A stretch of 64,000 nt of DNA from Melampsora larici-populina 98AG31 (Eukaryota; Basidiomycota; Pucciniomycetes; Pucciniales; Melampsoraceae), in NCBI RefSeq assembly GCF_000204055.1, contig NW_006768852.1, forward strand, positions 189,379 through 253,378, in the 5' to 3' direction. Below the pieces are notes generated by a model that saw only the letters and a list, made by a program, of their open reading frames with translations, was not told where the DNA came from and did no database searches. Shown here piece after piece: positions 54,874-64,000 of this stretch (position 1 is its first letter; every line of letters starts with the position of its first letter). Both the position numbers and the translations under genes were made by a program.

Positions 54874-57800
54874 TTGTGCCTCCCCCGAGCAAAATACCTT
54901 TAGGTGTGGAAGTTGGTGATATTGATAGCCTTGAAATGAAAGACACTCGTATTATTAACCATGTTACCCTCCACGACCCAAATTCTGACACAACACTCAC
55001 TGCTCGAGCCCTAATTGACAGCGGTGCCACCCATGAAGCCTTGAACCTCAATTTTGTGAGAAAGTATAATCTTTGTACAACTCCCTTGCCACATTCCCAC
55101 AAGGTAACCGGATTCAGTGGACACGAATCTCAAATTACCCACACTGGCGACTACCTCATCGACAACGACACCAACCCAACCACATTCATCATCACATCCC
55201 TTAGAGACAAGTACGATCTGATCCTGGGTATGCCATGGATAAAACGCAACTATTCACGAATCAATTGGAATGAAAGCTGTTTGTCAAAAGCCTGTGGTCC
55301 GACTCTCAACATTGCTGTTGCAAAAGCAACATCGTCAAGGCCGGAAACCTCCTTGAAGGACCATACTTTGGAGCCTGATAGGCACGCTAGGCAACATGAC
55401 GAGGGGGTAGAGATCGTAAAAGACTCATCAATGCCCCCGCAATGTGAGTATTTCTTGTCTCCTCTAAATTCAGTTAAAGAAACCAGTTGCAAGCTTAAAC
55501 ACCATTTAGAATTCCATCAGTCTATTGAAACAACTCCGACCATTAGCAAATCACAAGAAGAATCACCTGCAGTCATTCAAAGCATGACTTTGTCCAATCC
55601 GCCAAAATCCTCAGAAGACCACGAGATGGAACCAATGAGGAAAGCTAGGAAAAGTGACAAGGGGGTAGAGATCGTAAAAGACTCATTAATACCCCCGCAG
55701 AGTGAGTCTTTCAATGCCCAATCAAACAAGCCTTGTGAAACAATGAAAAAGCATTCCTCTCTTCTACAGGGAAAACTACCAAGATCAACTGCACGACTCG
55801 GTACGCTTACACCAACCAGACGCCTATACTCACAAGTACTCCCCAAACAGCAACCATCACTGTCTCATATCCAAGCCTCTACGACTTCTTGGAATGTATC
55901 TGCCAAGCTTAATGCAGAAATTGCATTGAAGGCTCCTGTCCAAACCGCAGCCGAACTAGTTCCTGAATGCTACCATGCTTACCTCGACATGTTTGAAAAG
56001 AGCAAATCAAGTGTTTTACCTCCTCACCGACCCTACGACTTTCGTGTCAACCTACTACCGGGAGCTACGCCTCAGGCTGGTAGAGTCATTCCGTTATCAC
56101 CAAAAGAAAGTGAGGTATTAGACGAAATGCTTGAAAAAGGCCTAGAGAACGGCACGATTCGACGTACAACATCTCCATGGGCGGCACCAGTGCTATTCAC
56201 TGGGAAAAAGGATGGAAGCCTAAGGCCTTGCTTTGACTATCGAAAACTCAACTCTGTTACGGTAAAAAATAGATATCCATTACCGTTGACGATGGAATTA
56301 ATAGACAGTCTACTTCATGCAGATGAATTCACCAGTCTGGATATGAGAAATGGATACAACAACTTGCGAGTAAGGGAAGGTGATGAAGCTAAATTAGCCT
56401 TTATTTGCAAGCAAGGTCAATTCGAACCTCTCACAATGCCATTTGGTCCCACCGGAGCGCCCGGATTTTTTCAATACTTCATTCAGGACATATTGAAAAG
56501 TCACATAGGCCGGAATGTAGCAGCGTACCAAGATGACATCCTTATTTATACAAGACCAGGGGTGGACCATAAAGCGGTTGTGAAAGAAGTATTGGACATC
56601 CTGAAAGCTCAAAATGTATGGCTCAAGCCTGAGAAATGCAAATTCTCAAAATCTGAAATTGCATACCTAGGACTGATAATTTCACGAAATCAAATCAGGA
56701 TGGACGAAACAAAAGTCAAGGCAGTCACCGATTGGCCAACTCCAAAAAATCTCTCTGAGGTTCAGACGTTCATTGGATTCGCAAACTTCTACCGACGCTT
56801 CATTGATCAATTTTCAAAAATAGCTCGACCACTACATGAATTATCTCAAAAAGATACTACTTTTAACTGGACAGAGGAGCGTGAAAGATCCTTTCAGCTA
56901 CTCAAAGATTCTTTCACTACAGCACCAATACTAAAGATCGCAGATCCGTACAAGCCTTTCGTACTGGAATGTGATTGTTCCGACTATGCGTTAGGAGCAG
57001 TATTGTCTCAAATTTCAGATGATGACGGTGAACTTCACCCAGTGGCTTTCCTCTCCCGGTCCCTGATCAAAGCAGAAAGAAATTATGAGATATTTGATAA
57101 AGAACTGCTCGCAGTGGTCAGCGCATTCAAGGAATGGAGACAGTATCTTGAAGGAAATCCGAACAGGCTCAGCGTAATCGTATATACAGATCACAAAAAT
57201 CTTGAATCACTTATTTCAACCAAAGAACTCACAAGAAGACAAGCCCGATGGGCGGAGACGTTAGGAAGCTTTGATTTTGAGATCAGGTTTCGACCAGGTA
57301 AACAATCAACAAAACCGGATGCGCTATCAAGACGACCCGATTTGATGCCAAAAGAAGGTGAAAAATTATCATTCGGACGATTACTTAAACCAGAAAACCT
57401 TCCAGCAGATGCTTTTATTGATGAACTTGACTTAATAACATCATGGGTAGTGGACGATGATATCATTCAAGATGTTCAGATTGATGAAATTGACAACAAC
57501 TACAATTTAGGGGAAGGAAATTCAGAACTAGCATGGAATGATGCAAGAATATTAGACGAAATCAAAAACAAATCAAAATCCGACCCCAAGATTACTGAGG
57601 TACTAAAGCTATGCGAGGAATCTTCATTCAAAAAGCTATTGAACGACCACAAGAACATTAATGGTGTTTTATATTTCAAAGGAAACATAGTAGTTCCAAA
57701 TGATCACAATCTGAAGGTTCAAATACTGAAATCAAGGCATGATAGCCGACTAGCAGGTCATCCAGGCAGAATGAGAACTCTAGCATTAGTCAAGAGGGGG

Positions 57801-59021
57801 TACTACTGGAAATCAATGAAAGCCTTCATTAACAATTATGTAGACGGATGTCAATCGTGTCAAAGGATCAAATCAAGGACTGTAAAACCATTTGGTAGTC
57901 TAATGCCCCTTCCAATTCCGAGTGGACCGTGGGTAGACGTGTGTTATGACCTGATCACTGATTTACCTAATTCAGAAGGTTACGATAGTATATTAACGGT
58001 AGTTGACCGCCTTACGAAGATGGCTCACTTTATACCATGTAAGAAAACACTGTCATCGGAAGAACTAGCTGACTTAATGATTAAGCATGTCTGGAAACTT
58101 CATGGAACCCCACAGTCCATCACGTCGGACAGAGGTAACGTCTTTATATCAAAACTCACAAAAGAAATGCACAAAAGATTGGGAATAACGACACAGTCTT
58201 CAACAGCTTACCATCCGCAGACAGACGGCCAATCTGAAATAACAAACAAAGCAGTCGAGCAGTACATCCGACACTTCACAAGCTACAAACAGGATGATTG
58301 GTGCACTCTTCTACCGATGGCTGAATTTTCCTACAACAACAACGACCACGTCTCCATTGGAATGTCACCATTCAAGGCCAATTACGGGTTTAATGTAAGT
58401 TTTACGGACATACCTACTGGAGATCAGTGTCTCCCTTCGGTAGAAGCACGAATGGATCAAATTACCAACATCCAAAAGGAACTCAAAGACGCATTAATGT
58501 TAACGCAAGAAGCAATGATAAATCAACATGACAAGAAGGTACAAGCTACGCCTAATTGGAAGGAAGGGATGAAAGTATGGTTAAATAACAAAAACATAAG
58601 CACAACAAGACCAACCGCTAAGTTTTCACATCGCTGGCTAGGCCCTTACACTATACTGAAGCGCATGTCTGCTAATGCTTATAAAATAGAACTACCGAAA
58701 TCAATGGAGAAAATTCACCCAGTGTTTCATGTAGGACTCTTAAGAAGATTTGAAGCCAGCAAGATAAAGAATCAAGATCAATCACCACCTGAACCAGTTA
58801 TAATTGAAGATAATGAAGAATACGAAATAGCCGAAGTTCTAGACAAAAGAATCAAACGAGGAAAAATTGAATACTTGATAAGTTGGAAAGGATATGATGC
58901 TAACCATGATTCGTGGGAACCAGAAGCTTCAATGAGTAATGCGCAAGAACTTGTTAATGAATTCAATCTCAAATATCCTCAAGCAGAAACTCGATACTGT
59001 AGGGTACGGAGAAAGTCATGA
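54867..59021 (+). CDS. gypsy-2 Pol: PR, RT, RNase H, integrase, chromodomain
   Basis: 1384 residues in the -1 frame to gag; 54867 is the overlap point, not a real start codon. Protease LIDSGATHEALN (Asp about 51) and DLILGMPWI. Linker with two repeated modules (169-196 and 255-282). RT LRPCFDYRKLN, LTMPFGPTGAPGFF, YQDD (about 554-557). RNase H LECDCSDYALGA and VYTDHKNLE. Integrase zinc finger (HDSRLAGHPG ... CQSCQ), Asp in VCYDLITDLP, Asp in ITSDRGNVF, Glu in TDGQSEITNK. C-terminal chromodomain about 1315-1370 (EYEIAEVLDKRI, YLISWKGYDANHDSWEPEA), which by family guides integration to marked chromatin. No frameshift or stop. Confidence 0.95.
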   Translation: MLVVPPPSKIPLGVEVGDIDSLEMKDTRIINHVTLHDPNSDTTLTARALIDSGATHEALNLNFVRKYNLCTTPLPHSHKVTGFSGHESQITHTGDYLIDNDTNPTTFIITSLRDKYDLILGMPWIKRNYSRINWNESCLSKACGPTLNIAVAKATSSRPETSLKDHTLEPDRHARQHDEGVEIVKDSSMPPQCEYFLSPLNSVKETSCKLKHHLEFHQSIETTPTISKSQEESPAVIQSMTLSNPPKSSEDHEMEPMRKARKSDKGVEIVKDSLIPPQSESFNAQSNKPCETMKKHSSLLQGKLPRSTARLGTLTPTRRLYSQVLPKQQPSLSHIQASTTSWNVSAKLNAEIALKAPVQTAAELVPECYHAYLDMFEKSKSSVLPPHRPYDFRVNLLPGATPQAGRVIPLSPKESEVLDEMLEKGLENGTIRRTTSPWAAPVLFTGKKDGSLRPCFDYRKLNSVTVKNRYPLPLTMELIDSLLHADEFTSLDMRNGYNNLRVREGDEAKLAFICKQGQFEPLTMPFGPTGAPGFFQYFIQDILKSHIGRNVAAYQDDILIYTRPGVDHKAVVKEVLDILKAQNVWLKPEKCKFSKSEIAYLGLIISRNQIRMDETKVKAVTDWPTPKNLSEVQTFIGFANFYRRFIDQFSKIARPLHELSQKDTTFNWTEERERSFQLLKDSFTTAPILKIADPYKPFVLECDCSDYALGAVLSQISDDDGELHPVAFLSRSLIKAERNYEIFDKELLAVVSAFKEWRQYLEGNPNRLSVIVYTDHKNLESLISTKELTRRQARWAETLGSFDFEIRFRPGKQSTKPDALSRRPDLMPKEGEKLSFGRLLKPENLPADAFIDELDLITSWVVDDDIIQDVQIDEIDNNYNLGEGNSELAWNDARILDEIKNKSKSDPKITEVLKLCEESSFKKLLNDHKNINGVLYFKGNIVVPNDHNLKVQILKSRHDSRLAGHPGRMRTLALVKRGYYWKSMKAFINNYVDGCQSCQRIKSRTVKPFGSLMPLPIPSGPWVDVCYDLITDLPNSEGYDSILTVVDRLTKMAHFIPCKKTLSSEELADLMIKHVWKLHGTPQSITSDRGNVFISKLTKEMHKRLGITTQSSTAYHPQTDGQSEITNKAVEQYIRHFTSYKQDDWCTLLPMAEFSYNNNDHVSIGMSPFKANYGFNVSFTDIPTGDQCLPSVEARMDQITNIQKELKDALMLTQEAMINQHDKKVQATPNWKEGMKVWLNNKNISTTRPTAKFSHRWLGPYTILKRMSANAYKIELPKSMEKIHPVFHVGLLRRFEASKIKNQDQSPPEPVIIEDNEEYEIAEVLDKRIKRGKIEYLISWKGYDANHDSWEPEASMSNAQELVNEFNLKYPQAETRYCRVRRKS
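55371..55712 (+). repeat. two PR-RT linker modules with covarying stem (gypsy-2)
   Basis: Modules 55371-55454 and 55629-55712 encode EPDRHARQHDEG and EPMRKARKSDKG followed by VEIVKDS and PPQ. RNA stems: GGGGGTA 55403-55409 with TGCCCCC 55432-55438 (one G-U pair), and GGGGGTA 55661-55667 with TACCCCC 55690-55696. A second possible stem pairs AAAGACTCA with TGAGTCTTT (perfect in module 2, 8 of 9 in module 1). Confidence 0.8.
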
Positions 59022-59115
59022 GGGTTAAAGCTTTTTTCCCACTGGGTTTTTAATGCTAACCCGTGGAAAGATGCTAGCCCGTCAAGAGGGGGTTGAGTCA
59101 TAAAAGGGGGAGTGG

Positions 59116-59280
59116 TGTTATGAGCCGTATAAGGCTACTCTACATATGCTTATACATGTTTGCTCTCATATCCTGTACGCTGTCGAGCACAGACTATAGT
59201 CCTCACGTTGCAATCTACTTAGTACTAGAAGGACCTCATTAGTCTTCTCTCATCTCTCATCATCCTATCGAGTCCTTACA
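59116..59280 (+). repeat. gypsy-2 3' LTR
   Basis: Same 165 bases as the 5' LTR with no difference seen on reading. Preceded by the polypurine tract and followed by the TTTTA duplication. Confidence 0.95.
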
Positions 59281-59598
59281 TTTTACATCTTTTATTTCTT
59301 ATTTGTGAATTAAAAAATTTTGTGTTACTTTTTAGCCTGCAGCGCTGAGAAGCGCTGCTCCAAAAAGCAGCGCTTCTCGCCGCTGGATTGTCACCAAAAA
59401 AAAACTCTGCCTCCCTTATTGCCTCTGGGTTTGGCCGAGCTTGGTTTGAGCTACGCTGCTCAAAAAGCTCTTAGTAGCGCTGGGTAGCGCTGCGAGCCAG
59501 ACTTGAGAGGATGCTGTTCAGTGGGATGTTATGTGATGGTTCCAAGGGGAAGTACAAATTGCTGAGTGCTTCCAATTCAACTGCCACACAAGAGCATC

Positions 59599-59761
59599 AG
59601 TGGCTCTCAAACCTGACCTAGTTTCAAAAAACCTGGTTGCCCCAGTTGAATTTTTGGCTGGGAGCTGTCAACAAATGCCAACTTGATACACAAAGTTACT
59701 GCCAAAAAAACAACTGGGTCAACTGGGTTTTTGAAAACTCGGGGCAGGGTTGAGAGCCACT
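59599..59761. mobile_element. 163-bp MITE with ATC duplication
   Basis: Ends AGTGGCTCTCAAACC and, in reverse, AGTGGCTCTCAACCC; the arms match over about 60 bp with scattered differences. ATC flanks both sides (59596-59598, 59762-59764). Confidence 0.7.
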
Positions 59762-59764
59762 ATC

Positions 59765-61301
59765 GCAATGAGCATTGCCCCCATCAGTACAGCCAGCCAT
59801 TGTAACCTAGATCCAGAGCATTGAGCAACTAGCAAGTCATGACAAGGATAACGGATCCGGCCTTTGTTGGCAGCCTGGAAAGATGCGCATATATTTTCAT
59901 TGGATACAGGGGTGTAAGTGAGTTGGGAGCCAATGTAGATTGAGATAGTTGATGCCTCTTCAGATTGGGTCAGAGGGGTAAAGTACAAGATAAGATGATG
60001 TCAAGAGGAAAGAGGGGTGGTGGAGTCAAAGATGGGAGTGGTGGGGTGGTAATGAAAGGTTTTTGAGGTGTCGAGGTTATAAGTAATTTGGAACCCATAT
60101 TACAATGTTAAGGAGTGCTGAAGATATGATGGAAATTTTCAAGTTGAGGGGGGTTTATAATCTTTGACCTATCCGCAAAAACAAGGGGGATTGCACAATG
60201 GCACATATATGAACAGAATCAGGTTGGATTTCTAGATTTTTTCATGAGGTCTGATCAATACATAACACACACAAAGAAAGCTGGTACAATATGTGAAATC
60301 AAAAGAATAAGATCAAAAAAGCCCTCTCCATGTCCACATGTCCCTGCCCTTGCCAAGGAACTTATGACAGGAAGTTGGAGGATTCAACCTGGCAGGAGAC
60401 TTTGAGGAGACTCCAAGAATCCTTTGGTTTCTTCTCAAAGAGGAGCTGTCAGGTGTTTGTCTAGCCTTTTACAGTCCATTCCTGTATGATCATAAGTTCA
60501 CTTGACAAATCAACAAGAATTGACTAATTGTCATTTGACAAAACTCATGGAAACCCAAACTCATTGATCAAACAGATCTATGCTCTTATGGAAACTCCAT
60601 CAGGATAATCTTGTGACCATTTGATCACAGGACCTGATCATATAAGTTTCTTATGAAAAACCACTCATGGGAATTCAATTGAGAGCAATAAAAAATTGAA
60701 AAATGCTAAAGCCTAAGGGACACAAAAATACCATGATGATAGATAAAATACAAAAACACTGATAAGAGATACAAGAACAAGATAAACAATACAACAACCA
60801 TGACAAAGAACAAGAACAAAAATAATAAATACCAAAACAATGATATAAAATATAAAAATGAAGACCAAAAATATAATAAGGACATTTTTTTTAACAAAAC
60901 ATGAGAGCATTGACATAAGCATGATATATGTTCAAGTAGATAATGTGGTGGAATGTGACAAAGGATGCCATTGTATTTTTTAAATGAAAATACATTTTCA
61001 TTTGGCATTTATTTCTGGAATCTCCCATGAAGCCTCCTGTGTAGTCTCTGTCTCCTGCCAGGTTGGATCCTCCACCATTCCTGCTTATGACTAATCATGA
61101 AATTCTGGTGTGGACACTTCAAGGATCAAATTTTGTTATGTATTTTCTGCATTTTGGTACTTGCCTTACAAAGAAACCTCACTTTACATTGCAGGGGGCC
61201 TGCTCACAATTGGTTTCTACATGCTCTTGTAGCCTGACATCATAGACATGCTAAGTCACAATGGTAGTGAGTGGTGTGGCCAAAATTTGGTCTGAGGTCT
61301 A
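59765..61301. other. no gene recognised
   Basis: AT-rich, with an A/T-biased low-complexity stretch at about 60690-60900. No supported ORF. Confidence 0.4.
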
Positions 61302-61885
61302 ACCTAACAAAGTCCCTCTTGGAGGGCTAGCAAGCCTGGGAGAGAGCAACTTATGGGTTATCCACAAGATCTGGCATGTGAGCAAGAAACTTTTGGCTTG
61401 TGAGTTTTTCAACCCGCCATAACTTCTTACCCCACAAATAAATAGTCTTTAGACCAAAGAAAGGTCATATGCTCCCACTCTACCTATGCACACTGGTTCT
61501 TTGGAATCTCTCTAGTGTTGGTTTCAGGAAAGCACTGCAGAAAGACTTGAAAAATGGGGTTACATGTAACATCTCAGCTTGCCCAGTATGAGCTTGTGAC
61601 AGGTTGGACACCTTCCTCAGATATTTGGGTTTTTCCGCAAACTTTAGCCTTCCATTGCTGTGCAACAAGTGCATCAAATACACTATTAGATACATGAATG
61701 TATCCAGGTTCAGCAGGCACACAGGACCTTTCTTTGATCCAAAGACTTTTCATTTGTGTGCCAAGAAGTCATTGTGGGTTGAAAAACTCCTCAGCCAAAG
61801 GTTCTTGCTTGCATACAAAATTTTGTGGATAACCCATAAGTCCCTCTCTTTCAGGCTTGCTTGCCAAGAGGTACTTTGGTTAGGT
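61302..61885. mobile_element. foldback element, about 580 bp
   Basis: Arms of about 190 bp: left 61302-61490 (ACCTAACAAAGTCCCTCTTG ... CTTATGGGTTATCCACAA) and right 61700-61885 as its reverse complement at roughly 80% identity by eye. No ORF of known family; target duplication unclear. Confidence 0.65.
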
Positions 61886-61959
61886 ATGAAGCTTTTTAAT
61901 ATTTCTGCCTGTACAATCTCTGTCTTTGACAGAAAGTCCTAAATTAGATTTAGGGCATG

Positions 61960-62090
61960 TTCACTTAAGCAATTTCTGGGGAGAAATCACATTCTACAAG
62001 ATTTAAAGTGTCTATTTGGTGGAGCATGTTTCATTTTTGCATTAAAAAATTTGCAGAATGTGATTTCTGGTCAGAATTTCCTTAAGTGAA
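61960..62090. mobile_element. 131-bp MITE-like palindrome
   Basis: TTCACTTAAGCAATTTCTGG ... and its reverse complement (arms about 36 bp, including AGAAATCACATTCT in both). No coding capacity. Confidence 0.65.
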
Positions 62091-62547
62091 AAAATTGCGG
62101 ACAGTGCGCATACAAGCTGGACACCACTTACTAGTGGGACATAAGCGCTTGAAAAGCAAGCTCAAAAACAGCACGATGAAGAAGGGTTTCCTGGTTTATG
62201 AATAGGGAACCACATCTAGAAGACAATTATGAACAACCTTCCTTGCAGCATCAAGTGAGGTTCCTTTGTGAGGGAAGCACAAAAACACGAACAACACTTA
62301 GTCCTTGGAGTGTTCACGCCAGAATTTCTCGACTAGTCACAACTCACAAGACCCTCTGCGAGGGCGCGGACGGACGCGGCCGCGCGGAGTGGGCTTTGTT
62401 AAGCTAAATTTGAAGTCAAAGTAAGTCAAAGTCGCATGGTGCATTGTCATATGGCGAGGAAAATTTACATACTTGGGATTCAAACCGAGTGGACTTACGC
62501 CTACTTTACGCAATCTCTTTGGGTCTCCGCATATGGATGTACTGAGA
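62091..62547. other. no gene recognised
   Basis: A short GC-rich tract (GGGCGCGGACGGACGCGGCC) lies near 62363-62382 in otherwise ordinary sequence. Confidence 0.4.
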
Positions 62548-62732
62548 GCATCCGCACTCGTGCGGTAAGTCGGGTGCGGTAAGGTTAAATTTACCGCAAA
62601 CGCGGGGTCTTTTCCACACCGGTGAAAAATTAGCCCCGCGGTAGTTAATTTTCGGTCATTTTGCGTTAGCGAATTGGTAAATTTACCAATTGGCTAACGC
62701 ATGCGGTATCACACATCACGACTTGTTCCCAG
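62548..62732. mobile_element. one-ended Harbinger-like MITE fragment with 38-bp palindrome
   Basis: Begins GAGCATCCGCACTCGTGCGG, like the GAGCATC ends of the 29.6-kb element, but no opposite end is found before repeat copy B begins at 62733. Contains a 38-bp near-perfect palindrome at 62663-62700 (centre GGTAAATTTACC). Confidence 0.45.
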
Positions 62733-64000
62733 TGTAGAACTTATAACCCAACAAGGGTTATACAGAGCTGGAAGAGGATAATCCACTAATAAAATGACTA
62801 GTAGAAGTTGTCTAAGGACTGCTCTTCTAAAACAACACAATCAGAAAGAGCTCTGTTGTATTGAGTACTGATAAGGCACCAGAGAAATATATCTTCACAC
62901 GTAATTTAACTTCAAAAGCACACTTTGTATTACTATCAACACTGCTATAGTGTTATTCCCAATTGATAACTAAAAGAAATAAGCAATATCTGATTGATAT
63001 TATTCCCAATAAGTCTTTATGACTATAAAACTAAAGTAAATTTCTCTTTATAATTGTAATAAAGGGCGTATTTAAGTGACCAGGTACTATTAAAATAAGT
63101 TTATGATGATAAACAAAATAATAATGGCGTAAATGATAAAGAAAAAAAAAGGGGAACAACAGTCCCAAAACCCTCTCAAAGTATATATAACAATGTACTA
63201 GAACTTTTACAATGGTCAACAGCCTCAAAACCAATCAAATCCGCCCAAAATTCCCTAAAAACCCTATGATGACGCAATGTAATGATTTTGTTACTAATAA
63301 ATGATGTAATTTTCACAGCTAAAAGTGATCAATGACGCAATAATATGATGTACAGCACTTCTTATGATGAATACAGGTGATTTTTTCCTTGTAAACTAGC
63401 TGAAAACCAATTTTTGAGATTACGAATTTTTTCAGATGTGCTCCAATTTTTGATTACTAAAGTGCATCTGTAGCNNNNNNNNNNNNNNNNNNNNNNNNNN
63501 NNNNNNNNNNNNNNNNNNNNNNNNNNNNNNNNNNNNNNNNNNNNNNNNNNNNNNNNNNNNNNNNNNNNNNNNNNATATGACATCATCATCTATAACCTTA
63601 AAAATCCCGAAAAATCCTCTTGGCAACCTTAAATTCCATCACTACCACTATTACACAACCAAACTACACGTGTACCTCTTGTTTACCAACTTCGAAAAAG
63701 TGCCTTTTCCCTAATAACTTCTGTTTCTACTTATCAACCTTGAAGATTAAAATTGTCATAGTATAATATAATGTTGTTCTTTCATATTCTAACCTCATAA
63801 TACCCATAACTTTATTTTTACTAACCTAAAAACCATTTTCCAACCTTTATACCTATAATTTCGAATTTTTCTTATGTTTTTCTTTCTTTCTTTTTGTAAT
63901 AAATTTGTAAGTAAACTATAATGATCTTAATATATAATGTGAAATAAAAAATGATGTAATGTTGACCTAATGACCAATACATAAGCCTACAAGAGCTTCA
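62733..64000 (+). repeat. unidentified dispersed repeat, copy B
   Basis: Partner of 26674-28090, beginning TGTAGAACTTATAACCCAAC. Runs to the window edge, interrupted by an N gap at 63475-63574. Its hairpins match those of copy A in place but not in sequence. Confidence 0.7.
63475..63574. other. assembly gap (100 N)
   Basis: A run of N inside repeat copy B; the repeat is a likely cause of the assembly break. Confidence 0.99.

Larger units (their letters stand above)
53159..59280 (+). mobile_element. gypsy-2: complete Ty3/gypsy chromovirus
   Basis: Identical 165-bp LTRs (53159-53323, 59116-59280), 5-bp duplication TTTTA (53154-53158, 59281-59285), self-primer-binding site, gag, pol with C-terminal chromodomain, and polypurine tract AAAAGGGGGAG at about 59103-59113. 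Identical LTRs and open ORFs mean recent insertion; this is the best candidate for an active element in the window. Confidence 0.96.
52273..59505. mobile_element. DNA element with CAAGTCTGG ends, split by gypsy-2
   Basis: Ends CAAGTCTGGCTCGCAGCGC (52273) and its reverse complement (to 59505), with AGAGGAT duplicated outside (52266-52272, 59506-59512). Without gypsy-2 it is about 1.1 kb. GC-rich AGCGC words fill both ends. Near 52390-52570 the plus strand reads PPFVLVFDPKNQNHTELLVS and DHIKFTSLVANYQ, possibly a captured host exon that I cannot identify. A 7-8 bp duplication and CA..TG ends suggest a hAT-like element. Confidence 0.75.

Noticed and set aside
60706..61008. Highly hydrophobic 100-aa minus ORF as a membrane protein
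   Set aside because: It arises from an A/T-biased low-complexity tract, which gives Phe/Leu/Ile/Tyr-rich text in any frame; no other support.

Overview
The window looks like repeat-rich nuclear DNA of a basidiomycete, most likely a rust fungus (Pucciniales). Evidence: short GT-AG introns of about 65-105 nt, a KDZ transposase with a CxC1-type cysteine cluster (a family greatly expanded in rusts), chromodomain Ty3/gypsy elements, and a TTAGGG-type telomere-like tract. The organism call is an inference; nothing here identifies a species. Three runs of N mark assembly gaps.

Layout. 1-2.9 kb: no gene, one tandem repeat. 2.9-6.6 kb: 11-exon KDZ transposase (+) with one nonsense codon. 7.4-11.15 kb: truncated Ty3/gypsy element on the minus strand (gypsy-1). 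11.4-12.2 kb: long foldback element with CACTA ends. 14.1-16.5 kb: decayed multi-pass membrane protein gene (-). 18.75-24.1 kb: Ty1/copia element (-) with one in-frame stop and a rearranged 5' LTR. 26.7-28.1 and 62.7-64 kb: two copies of an unidentified repeat with phased hairpins. 29.4-33.6 kb: gypsy-3 (-), broken by a PIF/Harbinger-like MITE and a Tc1 element. 36.6-41.6 kb: LINE (-) with two open ORFs. 44.3-47.3 kb: the only clear host-gene island, a four-TM protein (+) facing an ARL5-like GTPase (-), both with consistent splice models. 49.4-50.95 kb: PhoD-like phosphatase pseudogene split by a MITE. 52.3-59.5 kb: DNA element containing an intact chromovirus (gypsy-2) with identical LTRs and a target-site duplication. 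59.5-62.7 kb: MITEs and otherwise empty sequence.

Most interesting: gypsy-1 and gypsy-2 share three RNA-level features. (1) A 10-nt LTR segment is perfectly complementary to the sequence one nucleotide after the LTR; three positions differ between elements and every difference is compensated, which is strong evidence for self-primed reverse transcription (Tf1 type). (2) An A AAA AAT heptamer at the gag end fits -1 frameshifting into pol. (3) An iterated PR-RT linker module (three copies in gypsy-1, two in gypsy-2) encodes a conserved peptide and also a covarying G-run/C-run RNA stem. I know of no description of the third; this is the best candidate for a new system.

Four of five in-frame TGA stops in otherwise readable genes are explained by TCGA to TTGA changes, matching TCG-targeted hypermutation reported for Pucciniomycotina; gypsy-2 and the LINE have escaped it.
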